Below are positions 9,120-19,009 of a DNA stretch of 64,000 nucleotides, one piece after another. A program made the translations under genes and the position numbers. Each line of letters opens with the position of its first letter. Positions within the stretch are counted from its first letter, which is position 1. The DNA is taken from NCBI RefSeq assembly GCF_022647885.1, contig NZ_JALCLM010000001.1, positions 868,001-932,000 of the forward strand. The letters are read 5' to 3'. The notes beneath the pieces are model-generated. The model did no database searches, had not been told where the DNA came from, and worked only from the letters and a program-made list of their open reading frames with translations. Source of the DNA: Bifidobacterium sp. (GTDB lineage Bacteria; Actinomycetota; Actinomycetes; Actinomycetales; Bifidobacteriaceae).

Positions 9120-10103
9120 ATGATGGACAACGGCGTAACTGATGCACCCGCGCAGGCTAGTGATACCAACCCTGATACCAACCCTGCTGCGAATTCCTCT
9201 CAAACTCACGGTCAGCACCATGCGTTGAAGCCGCCATTTTCTCTTTCGATGCAACGTGAGCAGTTAGCTGCTCATAACATCGGTTTTGATGGTTATTCAT
9301 CGCATGATGTTGAGCAGATTCTCTCACGTATCAACTATTACCGGATAACCGGTTACAGCTTGCAATACAGAGCTCAGCACGATACTGCATGGTGTGCAGA
9401 CGGCACACAGTTCTGCGACATTATGACGATCTACCACTTTGATGAGGAACTGCGATTCTTATTGCTGCGGTATTCGGAAGCAGTTGAGGTAAAGCTTCGA
9501 GCAGTGATATCTCATGTATTTACTGCAGCGCACTGTATGCAGAGCCCTCACAATCAGCACACCAAAGCTGAATATTATTATCGAAAACGGGATGCGCTTT
9601 CCATAATTGAAGCGTATTCGTTCGAGGGTGAGCAAGATCAGAGCACTCCTTGGTCACATAAACACAGTAGCTATAGGCAGACGGCCCCTCTGTGGGTGAT
9701 GGTTGAAACGATGCCGTTTTCTAGGCTGGTGCGATACTACCAATGTTTGAAGCGTCAGGACAGGCAAGCTGTAGCGAAACAATTCAACAGTACTGCTGAT
9801 AACTTGCAGAATGCGCTCTTGTGCATTGTGCGACTCCGTAATAAAAGCGCACACGGCAATCGAATTTATAACACGGTAAATCTTAGAAAAGCCAGGCTGG
9901 TGCGTACTGAGGCTAAGCGCAAGGTAGATGCACAATCTGTTTTCGCATATCTGATGATGTTGTGCTGTCATCAGCCGACGCTGCATCAACGCAAACAATT
10001 TGCGCTGGATTTTTGGGAGCTGCTCGGACGATATGATCCGCAAATTGTGCGTCACGACTTACTCGGTATCCCCAACACCGGAGCAGACAGGCTTCTCCGA
10101 TAG
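9120..10103 (+). CDS. Abi family protein (AbiD/AbiF-like)
   Basis: The protein matches the Abi_2 family: a KPPFSLSMQREQL opening, then ILSRINYYRITGYSLQY, then IYHFDEELRFLLLRYSEAVEVKLRAVISH, and a late RLRNKSAHGNRIYN segment. The RxxxxH-type motif near the end (RNKSAH) resembles the HEPN RNase motif seen in this family. Related AbiD/AbiF proteins abort phage infection in lactococci; a defence role here is inferred only. The ATG at 9120 (or 9123) is chosen because the frame upstream crosses a terminator-like hairpin, giving 327 residues. It stands alone, with no partner gene beside it. Confidence 0.8.
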   Translation: MMDNGVTDAPAQASDTNPDTNPAANSSQTHGQHHALKPPFSLSMQREQLAAHNIGFDGYSSHDVEQILSRINYYRITGYSLQYRAQHDTAWCADGTQFCDIMTIYHFDEELRFLLLRYSEAVEVKLRAVISHVFTAAHCMQSPHNQHTKAEYYYRKRDALSIIEAYSFEGEQDQSTPWSHKHSSYRQTAPLWVMVETMPFSRLVRYYQCLKRQDRQAVAKQFNSTADNLQNALLCIVRLRNKSAHGNRIYNTVNLRKARLVRTEAKRKVDAQSVFAYLMMLCCHQPTLHQRKQFALDFWELLGRYDPQIVRHDLLGIPNTGADRLLR

Positions 10104-10121
10104 TCCAACAATGGCTATAAA

Positions 10122-10196
10122 GAGATAACTGCAATAAAAGTGGAGCAAACCCACGTATTTTTCTGCAATTTGCTCCACTTTTATTGCAGTTATCTC
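10122..10196. repeat. Family B hairpin, copy 2; likely bidirectional terminator
   Basis: Arms 10122-10149 and 10169-10196 pair perfectly over 28 bp with a 19-nt loop. The outer sequence GAGATAACTGCAATAAAAG resembles the copies at 47195 and 51682. It lies between the convergent stops of the Abi gene (10103) and the lipoprotein gene (10209). Confidence 0.85.
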
Positions 10197-10208
10197 AAAA
10201 TAACCCGA

Positions 10209-11192
10209 CTATTTGGTAGTTTCGGTGAGAACTGCAGCGTCGAAGGCCGGAAATCCGAGGGCAAATGCGGTGCTGGCTCGCGAAGCTACAATTCTTGCGG
10301 CAACAGTAAGAGCTTGGATGTTCTCAGCCGTGCTGCGATTATTAGTTTGAGTGTCACTCGAGTCGGAATCCGTGCTACTGGAAGAGCTGGCGCTGCTGTC
10401 AGCATTCTTGTCCTCAGTGTTTGCTGAGCTAGTCACGTCTTCACTCGAACTCATTGCCTCAATAACGGCTCTAGCAGTATCCATCTCAATCTGTCCGGTA
10501 GTGGTGGTGTTTAGGCCGGTTGCGGAGTCAGTGACGGTGTCTGGATGAGCAAGCAGTTGCTGCACAGAATAGATTTTTTCACGCGGATCATTGGCTTCTG
10601 GATGTAGTGATACGAGTGACTGGGCAAGGCTTTTGTGATTATCGCTTAATGCGAGCAAATCTGCAGAAGCACCACTACGCGCAGCTAACACCTCTATACC
10701 AAATCCTGCGCGATCCTCGGCAAGAGCAATAGCGGATGCTTCAGTGGTGGAGAGTTTACTCGTAGCGATTTCTGAAGAAGGAAGCACAGCGAGAGCATCA
10801 GACAAGGCCGTGCTTCCCTCGATTTGACTGAGTTGATATGTAGCGAGTGCACTATTGAGAGAGCCTTGCGCAAAGCGACCAGTGCAATTAGCAGCCACAT
10901 CAATCCAATGCTGCTGTGCTGAACGACTCGCCTGTGCACGCTGAACTGTGCTGATAGCCGAGTCAAAGTTCTTTTGGTCCTGCTGAGCACCCTGATAGGC
11001 TGCTTCGCATGGACTGAGCTCAGTTTCCTGTTCGGCGCGTCCTTCGAGACGCGGAGAACTAATTCCTGCAGGGCTGCATGACGAGGCGAGCAATACCACA
11101 AGTCCCACAATCCCAGCAACCAAGCCGCGAGTAACCCGATTATAATTAGGGGTGGCTGCTGCGAGCTGAATGGGGTCTGGTACTGTCTGCAT
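10209..11192 (-). CDS. Putative lipoprotein, function unknown
   Basis: The 327-residue product has a short cytoplasmic N-terminus, a hydrophobic stretch (VAGIVGLVVLLAS) and a lipobox-like LASSC with the cysteine near residue 40, so it is probably an outer-face lipoprotein. The mature part is helical and Ala/Ser-rich, with a low-complexity Ser/Asp/Thr region near residues 255-285. I recognise no domain. It is divergent from nusA, in the place where many actinobacteria carry rimP and related genes. Related proteins at this locus would support a conserved envelope role, but that is not shown here. Confidence 0.65.
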   Translation of the reverse strand: MQTVPDPIQLAAATPNYNRVTRGLVAGIVGLVVLLASSCSPAGISSPRLEGRAEQETELSPCEAAYQGAQQDQKNFDSAISTVQRAQASRSAQQHWIDVAANCTGRFAQGSLNSALATYQLSQIEGSTALSDALAVLPSSEIATSKLSTTEASAIALAEDRAGFGIEVLAARSGASADLLALSDNHKSLAQSLVSLHPEANDPREKIYSVQQLLAHPDTVTDSATGLNTTTTGQIEMDTARAVIEAMSSSEDVTSSANTEDKNADSSASSSSSTDSDSSDTQTNNRSTAENIQALTVAARIVASRASTAFALGFPAFDAAVLTETTK

Positions 11193-11270
11193 GAATCGTT
11201 AGAGTAGTATCCGACGCAGACCATGCCGGTAGGGAATTCGGCACTTAATAACTTCATAGGAGGTCTTGAA

Positions 11271-12341
11271 ATGGAACTAGACCTAGCGGGCATGCACCAG
11301 CTGGTTGCAGAGCAGGGAATTGACGCAGAGACCTTAGATGGCGCACTCGCAGAAGCGTTGCGTCTGGCATATCTTAAAACACCTCATGCTGCTAAACATG
11401 CCAGAGTGGTAATTGACAACAGGGCAGGAAGCTTCACTGTTTGGGCACGCGACGAAATCAAACAGGAGCCTACAGAAGAAAATCCTCATCCATACCCAGA
11501 ACTTGGCGAAGAATACGACGATACTCCAAAAGATTTTGGCCGTTTGGCAGCAGCGACAGCACGACAGGTTATCGGGCAATTGTTCCGCAGTGCTGAGGAC
11601 GAGAAGATTTTCGGCGCATTCTCTGGCCAAAAAGGTCGTCTGATAACAGGTGTTGTCCAGCAGGATGTTAATGACGCCAACAATGTGCATATCGCTGTTG
11701 GGGATGTAGAGGCCTTGCTTCCTCGACGAGAGCAGGTTCCTGGCGAGCGTTACAAGCATGGAGAACGCCTCCGCGTATACGTTGTTAACGTTGCCCGCGG
11801 TCTCAAGGGACCAGAAATCATTGTGTCCCGCTCTCATCCAGAGCTGGTTCGCAGACTCTTTGAGCGAGAGGTTCCTGAACTAGTTTCAGGTGCTGTATCA
11901 ATTATGGCGATAGCTCGTGAGGCCGGTGCGAGAAGCAAGATTGCTGTGCGCGCTAATGCTGACGGTGTAAATCCTAAAGGCGCGTTAATCGGGCCTGGAG
12001 GTGCAAGAGTTCGCGCGGTAATGGAGAATCTTGGACCTGAGAAAATCGACATTGTTGATTGGTCAGCAGATCCAGCGAAATTTGTTGCGGCTGCTCTCTC
12101 ACCAGCGGTGGCAACCGGTGTAAACATTGTCAGTGAGAAAAACCAAACAGCTATTGCCTTCATTCATGATGACCAGTTGTCACTGGCTATCGGCAAAGAG
12201 GGGCAAAATGCACGTTTGTCAGCAAAATTGACAGGTTGGAAGATTGGGATTGAGTCTTCTGAGGCACATGCCAAAGCGCTTTCAGAAGCTAAAGCACCTC
12301 AGAGCGAAGCGACTTCCTCTGAGAACGAAGCACAACAGTAA
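11271..12341 (+). CDS. nusA: Transcription termination/antitermination factor NusA
   Basis: NusA binds RNA polymerase and nascent RNA to control pausing, termination and rRNA antitermination. The 356-residue protein starts MELDLAGMHQLVAEQG, carries an S1 domain around residues 110-190 and two KH domains, with VNPKGALIGPGGARVRAV in the first and LSLAIGKEGQNARLSAKLTGW in the second. It lacks the C-terminal acidic repeats of E. coli NusA, as usual in actinobacteria. ATG 11271 is chosen because AGGAGGT lies 6 bases ahead; an in-frame ATG at 11223 has none. It heads the nusA-infB-rbfA-truB run. No rimP is present upstream. Confidence 0.95.
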   Translation: MELDLAGMHQLVAEQGIDAETLDGALAEALRLAYLKTPHAAKHARVVIDNRAGSFTVWARDEIKQEPTEENPHPYPELGEEYDDTPKDFGRLAAATARQVIGQLFRSAEDEKIFGAFSGQKGRLITGVVQQDVNDANNVHIAVGDVEALLPRREQVPGERYKHGERLRVYVVNVARGLKGPEIIVSRSHPELVRRLFEREVPELVSGAVSIMAIAREAGARSKIAVRANADGVNPKGALIGPGGARVRAVMENLGPEKIDIVDWSADPAKFVAAALSPAVATGVNIVSEKNQTAIAFIHDDQLSLAIGKEGQNARLSAKLTGWKIGIESSEAHAKALSEAKAPQSEATSSENEAQQ

Positions 12342-12545
12342 CGCACATCCATAGACACGAGTATGCTTGAGACTCGGAATCCAAGCTTCGATTAACTATG
12401 CCTGGAATACCAACCAGCATAAGAGCCGAAGCAAGGCAAAGAGACGAGGTAACACGACCATGGTCGCACGATGAGACAGGATATGTTCGCCGTCACCGAA
12501 GAATGACTACGCCTACAATGCGCGTGGTCTGGATAGGAGAAATTG

Positions 12546-15446
12546 GTGCCCAAAGCACGCGTATACGAGTTAGCCAAAGAACTTGGCGTAGATAGTAAAA
12601 CAGTCCTTGAAAAGCTCAAGGACATGGGTGAGTTCGTTAAGTCGGCCTCATCAACAGTAGAAGCTCCTGTGGTTCGTAAGCTAAAGAATGCTTTCCCACA
12701 GTCGAAGCCAGCTGGAGAAGAATCATCTCAGCGTGATGGTTCACACAGCGCCCCACAAAGCCCACGTCCATCAGCACGTCGTTCACCAAGCGATGCGCGA
12801 CCAATGGCACCTGCTGCAAAGAGCGCAGCTCGTCCGACTGCAAAACCTCAGGGTCATACCGCGGCAGGACAGACAGCTCATACCCCGAAGCCAGCCCAGC
12901 ACGATGCTTCCTCAACTGCATCGTCCAGCGCATCAACGGGTTCATCATCTCGATCAGCGACTCCTGCACCACATGCACCAAGGCCGCAGCGCAACGATCA
13001 AGGTAATCAAGACGGCCAACACAGAAATGCTCATGGCCAACAGTCCAGAGGACCTCGTCCTGGTGGATCTTCCAAGCCAGCTCCGCGCAATCCACGGCAG
13101 CAGGGTGGCAACGGTGCAAATCCATCGCCACGTTCTCATTCGACCGGATCACCACGTCCAGGCAATAATCCATTCAGCCGACGTCAGGGAATGAGCACAC
13201 CAACACCAGGTGATATTCCAAGACCACATCCAATGGCACGCCCAACCGTGAATGACGGTCGTGGCGGCCGAGGTGGAAGGCCAGGCGGTAACGGTCGTCC
13301 AGGTTCAGGTCAGCGTGGCGGTCGTCCAGGTCAGGGCGGCGGCTCAAAACCAGGGCAGTGGGGACACTCACGTCCAGGTCAGGGCGGCGGTAACCAAGGC
13401 GGGCACTCAGGTAACCGCTTCGGCGCTGGCGCAGGAGCAGGTGCTGGAGCACCAGGTGCACCAGCAAGTAATGGTCCAACAGGAGGTCGTCCAGGTCGCG
13501 GTCGTGGCGGCGCAGCAGGTGCATTCGGACGTCAGGGCGGTAAATCATCGAAGGCTCGTAAGAACCGTCTGGCTAAGCGTCATGATTTCGAAGAGATTAA
13601 AGCACCAGTTATCGGTGGCGTACGCATTCCAGCCGGAAACGGCCAGACCGTTAAGCTTCGTCAAGGAGCTACACTCTCTGATCTAGCTGAAAAGATTAAC
13701 GTCAACCCAGCTGCTTTAGTTACGGTTCTCTTCCACTTGGGAGAGATGGCAACAGCCACACAGTCTTTGGATGAGGCCACATTCCAAATCCTCGGTGAGG
13801 AAATCGGTTGGAACATCAAGATTGTTTCAGCGGAAGAAGAAGATAAAGAACTCCTACAAGAATTCGATATCAATCTTCAAGAGGAAGAGGATGGGCAAGA
13901 GGACGAAAACCTCAAGGCTCGCCCACCAGTGGTCACTGTTATGGGACACGTCGATCATGGTAAGACCAGACTCCTCGACACCATCCGCAAAACGAACACT
14001 TCCGCACATGAGGCTGGTGGCATTACACAGCGTATTGGTGCGTATCAGGTTAGAGTCGAACACGAAGGTGCCGAGCGTAAGCTCACCTTCCTCGATACAC
14101 CTGGACACGAAGCCTTCACTGCAATGCGTGCCCGTGGTGCTGAACTCACCGATATTGCCATTTTGGTGGTTGCTGCTGATGATGGTGTGATGCCTCAGAC
14201 CGTTGAGGCCATTAACCACTCACAAGCTGCTCAGGTGCCGATTGTTGTTGCTGTCAACAAGATTGATGTACCAGGAGCTAACCCTGAGAAGGTTCGCGGA
14301 CAGTTAACAGAATTCGGTCTTGTGCCTGAGGAATATGGTGGCGACACCATGTTCGTAGATATTTCTGCGAAACTGGGTACTAATGTTGACAAGCTGCTTG
14401 AAGCGGTCTTGCTTACTGCAGATGCAGCCCTTGATTTGCGCGCAAACCCAGACATGGATGCTCGCGGTGCAACTGTTGAAGCTCGACTCGATAAGGGTCG
14501 CGGTGCAGTGGCAACCGTGCTCGTGCAGCAGGGAACTTTGCACGTTGGCGATGCCATTGTGGCAGGGTCGTCTTACGGTCGTGTTCGCGCAATGCTCGAC
14601 GAGAACAGCAAGCCGATGGCCGAAGCTACGCCTTCGACACCTGTGGCAGTGCTCGGTCTGACTTCGGTGCCCACCGCAGGAGATTTGTTCTTGGTCGCAC
14701 CTGATGACCGCACGGCTCGTCAGATAGCTGAGAAGCGTCAAGCAACAGAGCGTGCAGCAATGTTGGCAAAGCGTCGCAAGGTTGTTTCGTTGGAGAGCCT
14801 CAAGGAACAATTCGCCAAGTCCGAAATCGATATGCTCAACATTGTTATCAAGGGCGAGTCTTCTGGTTCTGTCGAAGCTCTGGAAGATTCCTTGATGAAG
14901 ATCGAGGTAGCCGACGAGGTCGGTATTCAGGTCATCCATCGCGGTGTTGGTGCAATTACCCAGAACGATGTCAATCTGGCCACGGTCGACAAGGCCGTTA
15001 TCATCGGTTTCAACGTGCGCCCGAACCGTCAGGTCCAAGAGCTTGCAGATCGCGAAGGCGTGGAGATCAAGTACTACTCGGTTATTTACAACGCCATCGA
15101 AGATGTCGAAGCATCACTCAAGGGTATGCTCAAGCCGGAGTATGAAGAGGTCACGACTTCTCATTCAGAGATTCGCGAAATCTTCCGCTCTTCCAAGTTT
15201 GGCAATATCGCTGGTGTCAAGGTCGAGGACGGTACGGTTAAGCGCGGTACCAAGGCACGCATCATGCGCGAGGGTGTGGTCACGGTCAATGATCTTGAGA
15301 TTTCCTCACTGCGTAGATTCAAAGATGATGTCAATGAAATCAAGGAAGGATACGAGGCAGGTATCAACCTTGGCTCCTTCAATGACATTCAGATTGGCGA
15401 TGTCATCGAGACCTTCGAAATGCAGGAAGTTGAGCGCAAACAGTAA
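12546..15446 (+). CDS. infB: Translation initiation factor IF-2
   Basis: IF-2 is the GTPase that brings initiator tRNA to the ribosome. The 966-residue protein begins [20 protein letters not shown] from a GTG at 12546, with GGAG 10 bases ahead. Residues from about 60 to 345 form a Pro/Ser-rich then Gly/Arg/Gln-rich region with many GRPG and GGR repeats. The GTPase domain shows G1 GHVDHGKT near residue 467, DTPGHEAF and NKID. Domains II to IV follow to the end. The long disordered arm is typical of actinobacteria, although the Gly/Arg repeat density here is high. A hairpin terminator follows at 15471, but rbfA continues downstream. Confidence 0.96.
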   Translation: MPKARVYELAKELGVDSKTVLEKLKDMGEFVKSASSTVEAPVVRKLKNAFPQSKPAGEESSQRDGSHSAPQSPRPSARRSPSDARPMAPAAKSAARPTAKPQGHTAAGQTAHTPKPAQHDASSTASSSASTGSSSRSATPAPHAPRPQRNDQGNQDGQHRNAHGQQSRGPRPGGSSKPAPRNPRQQGGNGANPSPRSHSTGSPRPGNNPFSRRQGMSTPTPGDIPRPHPMARPTVNDGRGGRGGRPGGNGRPGSGQRGGRPGQGGGSKPGQWGHSRPGQGGGNQGGHSGNRFGAGAGAGAGAPGAPASNGPTGGRPGRGRGGAAGAFGRQGGKSSKARKNRLAKRHDFEEIKAPVIGGVRIPAGNGQTVKLRQGATLSDLAEKINVNPAALVTVLFHLGEMATATQSLDEATFQILGEEIGWNIKIVSAEEEDKELLQEFDINLQEEEDGQEDENLKARPPVVTVMGHVDHGKTRLLDTIRKTNTSAHEAGGITQRIGAYQVRVEHEGAERKLTFLDTPGHEAFTAMRARGAELTDIAILVVAADDGVMPQTVEAINHSQAAQVPIVVAVNKIDVPGANPEKVRGQLTEFGLVPEEYGGDTMFVDISAKLGTNVDKLLEAVLLTADAALDLRANPDMDARGATVEARLDKGRGAVATVLVQQGTLHVGDAIVAGSSYGRVRAMLDENSKPMAEATPSTPVAVLGLTSVPTAGDLFLVAPDDRTARQIAEKRQATERAAMLAKRRKVVSLESLKEQFAKSEIDMLNIVIKGESSGSVEALEDSLMKIEVADEVGIQVIHRGVGAITQNDVNLATVDKAVIIGFNVRPNRQVQELADREGVEIKYYSVIYNAIEDVEASLKGMLKPEYEEVTTSHSEIREIFRSSKFGNIAGVKVEDGTVKRGTKARIMREGVVTVNDLEISSLRRFKDDVNEIKEGYEAGINLGSFNDIQIGDVIETFEMQEVERKQ

Positions 15447-15470
15447 CCGGAAACGGTAAACTGCCCGCAA

Positions 15471-15504
15471 ATGCCCTCCGTGAACACTTACCGGAGGGCA
15501 TTTT
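15471..15504 (+). terminator. Hairpin after infB
   Basis: ATGCCCTCCG (15471-15480) pairs perfectly with CGGAGGGCAT (15492-15501), followed by TTT. It may only partly end transcription, because rbfA lies downstream in the same direction. Confidence 0.7.
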
Positions 15505-15538
15505 CACGCCTGATATGCCCATAATTGCGGTTGCTACA

Positions 15539-15652
15539 CGCTTGTGTAGGGATTGGTGAGTAGACACCGCGATGATGAAATGAAAAACGTTGAAATTTCG
15601 GGGATTTATTATGACACTCGTATGAGTCTCAATGAAAATCCCTACACAAACG
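15539..15652 (+). repeat. Family A element, copy 3
   Basis: A 114-bp copy starting CGCTTGTGTAGGGATT and ending AATCCCTACACAAACG. The core is the most divergent of the six (AAAAACGTTGAAATT) but still begins 44 nt from the left end. It lies between infB and rbfA, within what is normally one transcription unit. Confidence 0.75.
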
Positions 15653-15719
15653 GAGCTGAACGCGCTGACGACGTCTGAATATGGATACAATGGCGGTCAG
15701 CTAATGAAGGATGGAACTT

Positions 15720-16316
15720 ATGGCAGGAACAAACCCCCGCGCAGTGCGCATTGCTGCGCTGATACAACGTGTAATCGCATCATCCGTGGAAAGTCATTTA
15801 CATGATTCGCGGTTGAATGGCATCACCATAACCGAAGTGCGTGTAACCAACGACTTGCAAATCGCCAATGTGTATTGGACGATACTTGGTCACGAAGGTC
15901 ATCAGGAAGGTGAGCGTAAACGCGCTCAACAGGCGTTACATCAGGCGAAAGGGCGGTTACGCACCCTTGTCGGATCGAAAGCTGGACTGAGGCTGACCCC
16001 ACAGCTGCGCTTCATCTATGACGAGGTGCCTGGTGAAGCAACTGAAATCGAAGATATCCTCACTGTTACCCGTCGTAGAGACGCTGAATTGGCACAGCTG
16101 CGAGAGAACGCGACATTTGCTGGTGAAGCAGACCCGTATAAGCACGACGATGACGAAGCCGACACAGCAGAAGCCGATGCAGTCGAAGCCGATACAACAG
16201 CCGTCGTTGACGATGACACTACAACAGTGGCAGAACCTACTCCATCAGCAGCACAAACTGCGTCTGAGGTTGAAGAGGCAGAAACGACTCCAGATATTAA
16301 TCACGATGGAGAGTAG
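15720..16316 (+). CDS. rbfA: Ribosome-binding factor A
   Basis: RbfA helps mature the 5' end of 16S rRNA in the 30S subunit and matters in cold adaptation. The 198-residue protein starts MAGTNPRAVRIAALIQRVIA and shows the KH-type core ITITEVRVTNDLQIANVYW and LRFIYDEVP. After about residue 135 it carries an acidic Ala/Asp/Thr-rich tail of some 60 residues not found in E. coli RbfA. ATG 15720 has AAGGA 8 bases upstream; the ATG at 15711 overlaps that site and is rejected. The gene overlaps truB by 11 bases. Confidence 0.93.
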   Translation: MAGTNPRAVRIAALIQRVIASSVESHLHDSRLNGITITEVRVTNDLQIANVYWTILGHEGHQEGERKRAQQALHQAKGRLRTLVGSKAGLRLTPQLRFIYDEVPGEATEIEDILTVTRRRDAELAQLRENATFAGEADPYKHDDDEADTAEADAVEADTTAVVDDDTTTVAEPTPSAAQTASEVEEAETTPDINHDGE

Positions 16317-17370
16317 CGGAGAGCCGGTCGGATTTCAGAAAGAGCAATCCCTGAAGTCCGGCATATTTATAGCAGACAAACCACAAGGTGTAACCAGTCA
16401 CGATGTGGTTGCAGCATTCCGTGGTGCGCTGCATATGAAACGTGTCGGTCATGCCGGTACGTTGGACCCAATGGCTACCGGAGTGTTGATTATAGGCTTC
16501 GGCCACGCGACACGGTTATTGAACTACATCAGTGGTCATGATAAAAGTTACTGTGCAACGATTCGTTTGGGAATTGCGACCCAAACCGACGATGCTGAAG
16601 GTGAGTATATTGAAAGTGACGAGCTCTATACAGGCACAGTAAGCCCAGATTTGTCGCTTGAATATCTTAACGGACTCGTGCAGCAGCATTTTGTGGGAGA
16701 CATCCTTCAAGTGCCGAGTTCTTTTTCAGCGGTAAAAGTTCATGGTGTAAAAGCTTATGATCTTGCACGAGCAGGCAAAGATGTTGAGTTGAAGGCGCGG
16801 GAAGTTACTATCAGCTCATACATGTTGAGCAATCTGAGAACAGCAGAAATAACGCTTCAAGACGGCAGCATGCGGCAAGTTATTGATGTTGACGCTGAAG
16901 TGAGTTGCTCAAGTGGAACATATATACGTGCTTTGGCTAGAGATCTGGGTACTCTACTCGGCATTGGAGGCCACCTGACCAGACTCCGACGCAACAGAAT
17001 TGGCGCTTTTGACACTGCGGATCCACAAATTGCAGGACGTATGAAGCAATTAACCAGCGTTGAGCGCACATTCACCAATCGAAGTGGTGAAAGCATTACC
17101 AAAAATCGCGCAGTGCTCCAAGATCCTCAACATCTTTGGGATGGAGCTTTCGACGAGGTGTCTGCTGCTCAGTTAGCAATGCCATGTGTGGAAATCACGG
17201 CAGAGCAAGCACAAGATTGCCGTTTTGGCAGAGTCATCGGGATTGCGATACACGCTACAACGGCAGCAATCGAGACACTCCAAGATGGTCAGCAACGGCT
17301 GTGCGCAATTCTTGAACCAGTTTCAATTAAAGAATCTCATCCGATAGCTGTGTTTCCTCTTGCAGACTAG
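16306..17370 (+). CDS. truB: tRNA pseudouridine(55) synthase TruB
   Basis: TruB makes the universal pseudouridine 55 in the T loop of tRNA. The 354-residue protein has IADKPQGVTSHDVV and the catalytic Asp motif HAGTLDPMATGVL near residue 45-55, then DKSYCATIRLG, and a middle motif GTYIRALARDLG. The C-terminal part is PUA-like. The start MESSGEPVGF overlaps the end of rbfA, so the two genes are translationally coupled. A long frame upstream overlapping rbfA is not part of this gene. Confidence 0.94.
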   Translation: MESSGEPVGFQKEQSLKSGIFIADKPQGVTSHDVVAAFRGALHMKRVGHAGTLDPMATGVLIIGFGHATRLLNYISGHDKSYCATIRLGIATQTDDAEGEYIESDELYTGTVSPDLSLEYLNGLVQQHFVGDILQVPSSFSAVKVHGVKAYDLARAGKDVELKAREVTISSYMLSNLRTAEITLQDGSMRQVIDVDAEVSCSSGTYIRALARDLGTLLGIGGHLTRLRRNRIGAFDTADPQIAGRMKQLTSVERTFTNRSGESITKNRAVLQDPQHLWDGAFDEVSAAQLAMPCVEITAEQAQDCRFGRVIGIAIHATTAAIETLQDGQQRLCAILEPVSIKESHPIAVFPLAD

Positions 17371-17506
17371 TTGCTTTCGCTACTCGCTTCTCGTTGCCTC
17401 TCCGCATAGAATGCGATTACAGTAGTCCGAGGTGTTTACACAATAGCGGATACCCGCTCTGTCTGGAATGCCTGGACAGTGAATATATGATAACGGATGG
17501 TATTGG

Positions 17507-18727
17507 ATGAAAATCAGCAGACTCGTTCCTGATGAAAGCGGCATAGTTGCATGGCCTACGCTTAGTGTCTCCAAGAAATCGGTTGTTACAGTAGGCGTTT
17601 TTGATGGTATTCATTTAGGGCATCAGGCCTTGCTGCAAAGGGTCAAGTCATTGGCGACGCAACATGATGCCTTCTCAGTAGTGATTATGTTTGATCCTCG
17701 TCCTGGTGTTATTCACCAATATGCTGCTGCGAACCATGGAGTCGAGCCAAGTAGGGGAGAAAAGCTTGAGGATCCTCTCGAGCTGATGGGAGTCGACGAG
17801 CGTGTGAGATACATGCGCCAGATTGGCATTGATCAAGTTTTCATCATTAACTACAGCATGGCCTTTTCTGCTAAATCGTACCGATTCTTCCTCGGTCAAT
17901 TGGTCGGAAAACTTGGCATGCGCACCTTAGTGCTTGGCGCAGATGCCGCCATGGGAGCAGGGCGCGCTGGTGATGTTAAAGCTATCAATCTGCTCGCACA
18001 GGCTACGGGTGTTTTTGAACTTGACATGATGGATGATCTAGGCCCGGGATATACCAGAGTTCCAGAGCATATTGTTCCGCAATCACCAGAACACGAGGGT
18101 GAGCCTACAGACCCGACTGAGACCATGACTAAGGCAGAGTTGCGGGCTTGGAGCAAAGCTCATAATGCTCGAAAAGTGAGAGTGTGGAGCTCAACTAATG
18201 TGCGATACCTATTATCACGAGCGCGGATAGCCGATGCGAATGCAGTTCTTGGACACGCACACAGCATAGATGGATTAGTTGTTCATGGTGAGCAACGCGG
18301 CAGAACACTAGGCTTCCCGACGGCAAATATGGATGTCGCAATAGAGGGTTACGTTCCAGCTGATGGGGTATACGCCGGATGGTTAGTTGATCTTGGTGAA
18401 TATACATCGGATGACGCAGGAACAGATCAGACAACTGTTTCGGCATCTCCGAGTTTAGATGCACGAGTTGCGCAAGGATCACCTTGGCGTTGGCCGGCAG
18501 CTATTTCGATCGGTACTAAAGAAACGTACATCGAGCAAACAGGATTGAATCAACGTGTGGTTGAGTCATACGCGCTCAACGACGATTGGTTGGATTTATA
18601 TGGGCATCGGGTGCGCGTTGAATTCACGGCCTTTTTGCGTCCTCAAGAAAAATTCAATTCTTCAGAAGAATTAACTGCGCAATTGCACCGTGACGTGGAG
18701 CGAACTACTGCGCTCACTCAGCACTAG
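17507..18727 (+). CDS. ribF: Bifunctional riboflavin kinase / FAD synthetase
   Basis: RibF converts riboflavin to FMN and FMN to FAD. The N-terminal nucleotidyltransferase domain shows GVFDGIHLGHQALL near residue 30 and the C-terminal kinase domain shows HGEQRGRTLGFPTANM near residues 258-273. At 406 residues it is longer than the E. coli enzyme (313) owing to an insertion of about 50 residues between the domains and a Ser/Thr-rich insertion in the kinase. No FMN riboswitch was recognised in the 136-base gap after truB. The neighbours truB and radA match other bifidobacteria. Confidence 0.93.
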   Translation: MKISRLVPDESGIVAWPTLSVSKKSVVTVGVFDGIHLGHQALLQRVKSLATQHDAFSVVIMFDPRPGVIHQYAAANHGVEPSRGEKLEDPLELMGVDERVRYMRQIGIDQVFIINYSMAFSAKSYRFFLGQLVGKLGMRTLVLGADAAMGAGRAGDVKAINLLAQATGVFELDMMDDLGPGYTRVPEHIVPQSPEHEGEPTDPTETMTKAELRAWSKAHNARKVRVWSSTNVRYLLSRARIADANAVLGHAHSIDGLVVHGEQRGRTLGFPTANMDVAIEGYVPADGVYAGWLVDLGEYTSDDAGTDQTTVSASPSLDARVAQGSPWRWPAAISIGTKETYIEQTGLNQRVVESYALNDDWLDLYGHRVRVEFTAFLRPQEKFNSSEELTAQLHRDVERTTALTQH

Positions 18728-18925
18728 ATAATCCTCTGCGAAGTTGGCCTATTTCCCTGACTAAGTGGACTGAGGGGGCTATGGTGCTTTTGCCTGTGTC
18801 TCAGAGCATTCTAGGCTCGCCATGGTGCTTTCAGTAGCGCAAGTGTATTGATTCCGCGCTGCTGCCTGAGCAGAGTGCGGCGATTAGTTGTTGCGAGCTG
18901 CGCCTATGTCACACCAGTACCCGGT

Positions 18926-18975
18926 GCTCCGTGCCCACAGCGCTCCGTGCCCACAGTGCCCCGTGCTCAGTGCCC
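18926..18975. repeat. Short 16-bp tandem repeat between ribF and radA
   Basis: GCTCCGTGCCCACAGC and GCTCCGTGCCCACAGT lie head to tail (18926-18957), followed by degraded units GCCCCGTGCTCAGT and GCCCCATACC. The 282-base gap between the convergent ribF and radA genes holds no coding frame that I can support. Confidence 0.6.
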
Positions 18976-19009
18976 CATACCCCGCGGCACAGGCTAGCCA
19001 CAGACAAGG

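Noticed and set aside
16018-16305. Longer N-terminus for truB
   Set aside because: The extra 96 codons overlap rbfA in another frame; the conserved TruB start lies at 16306.
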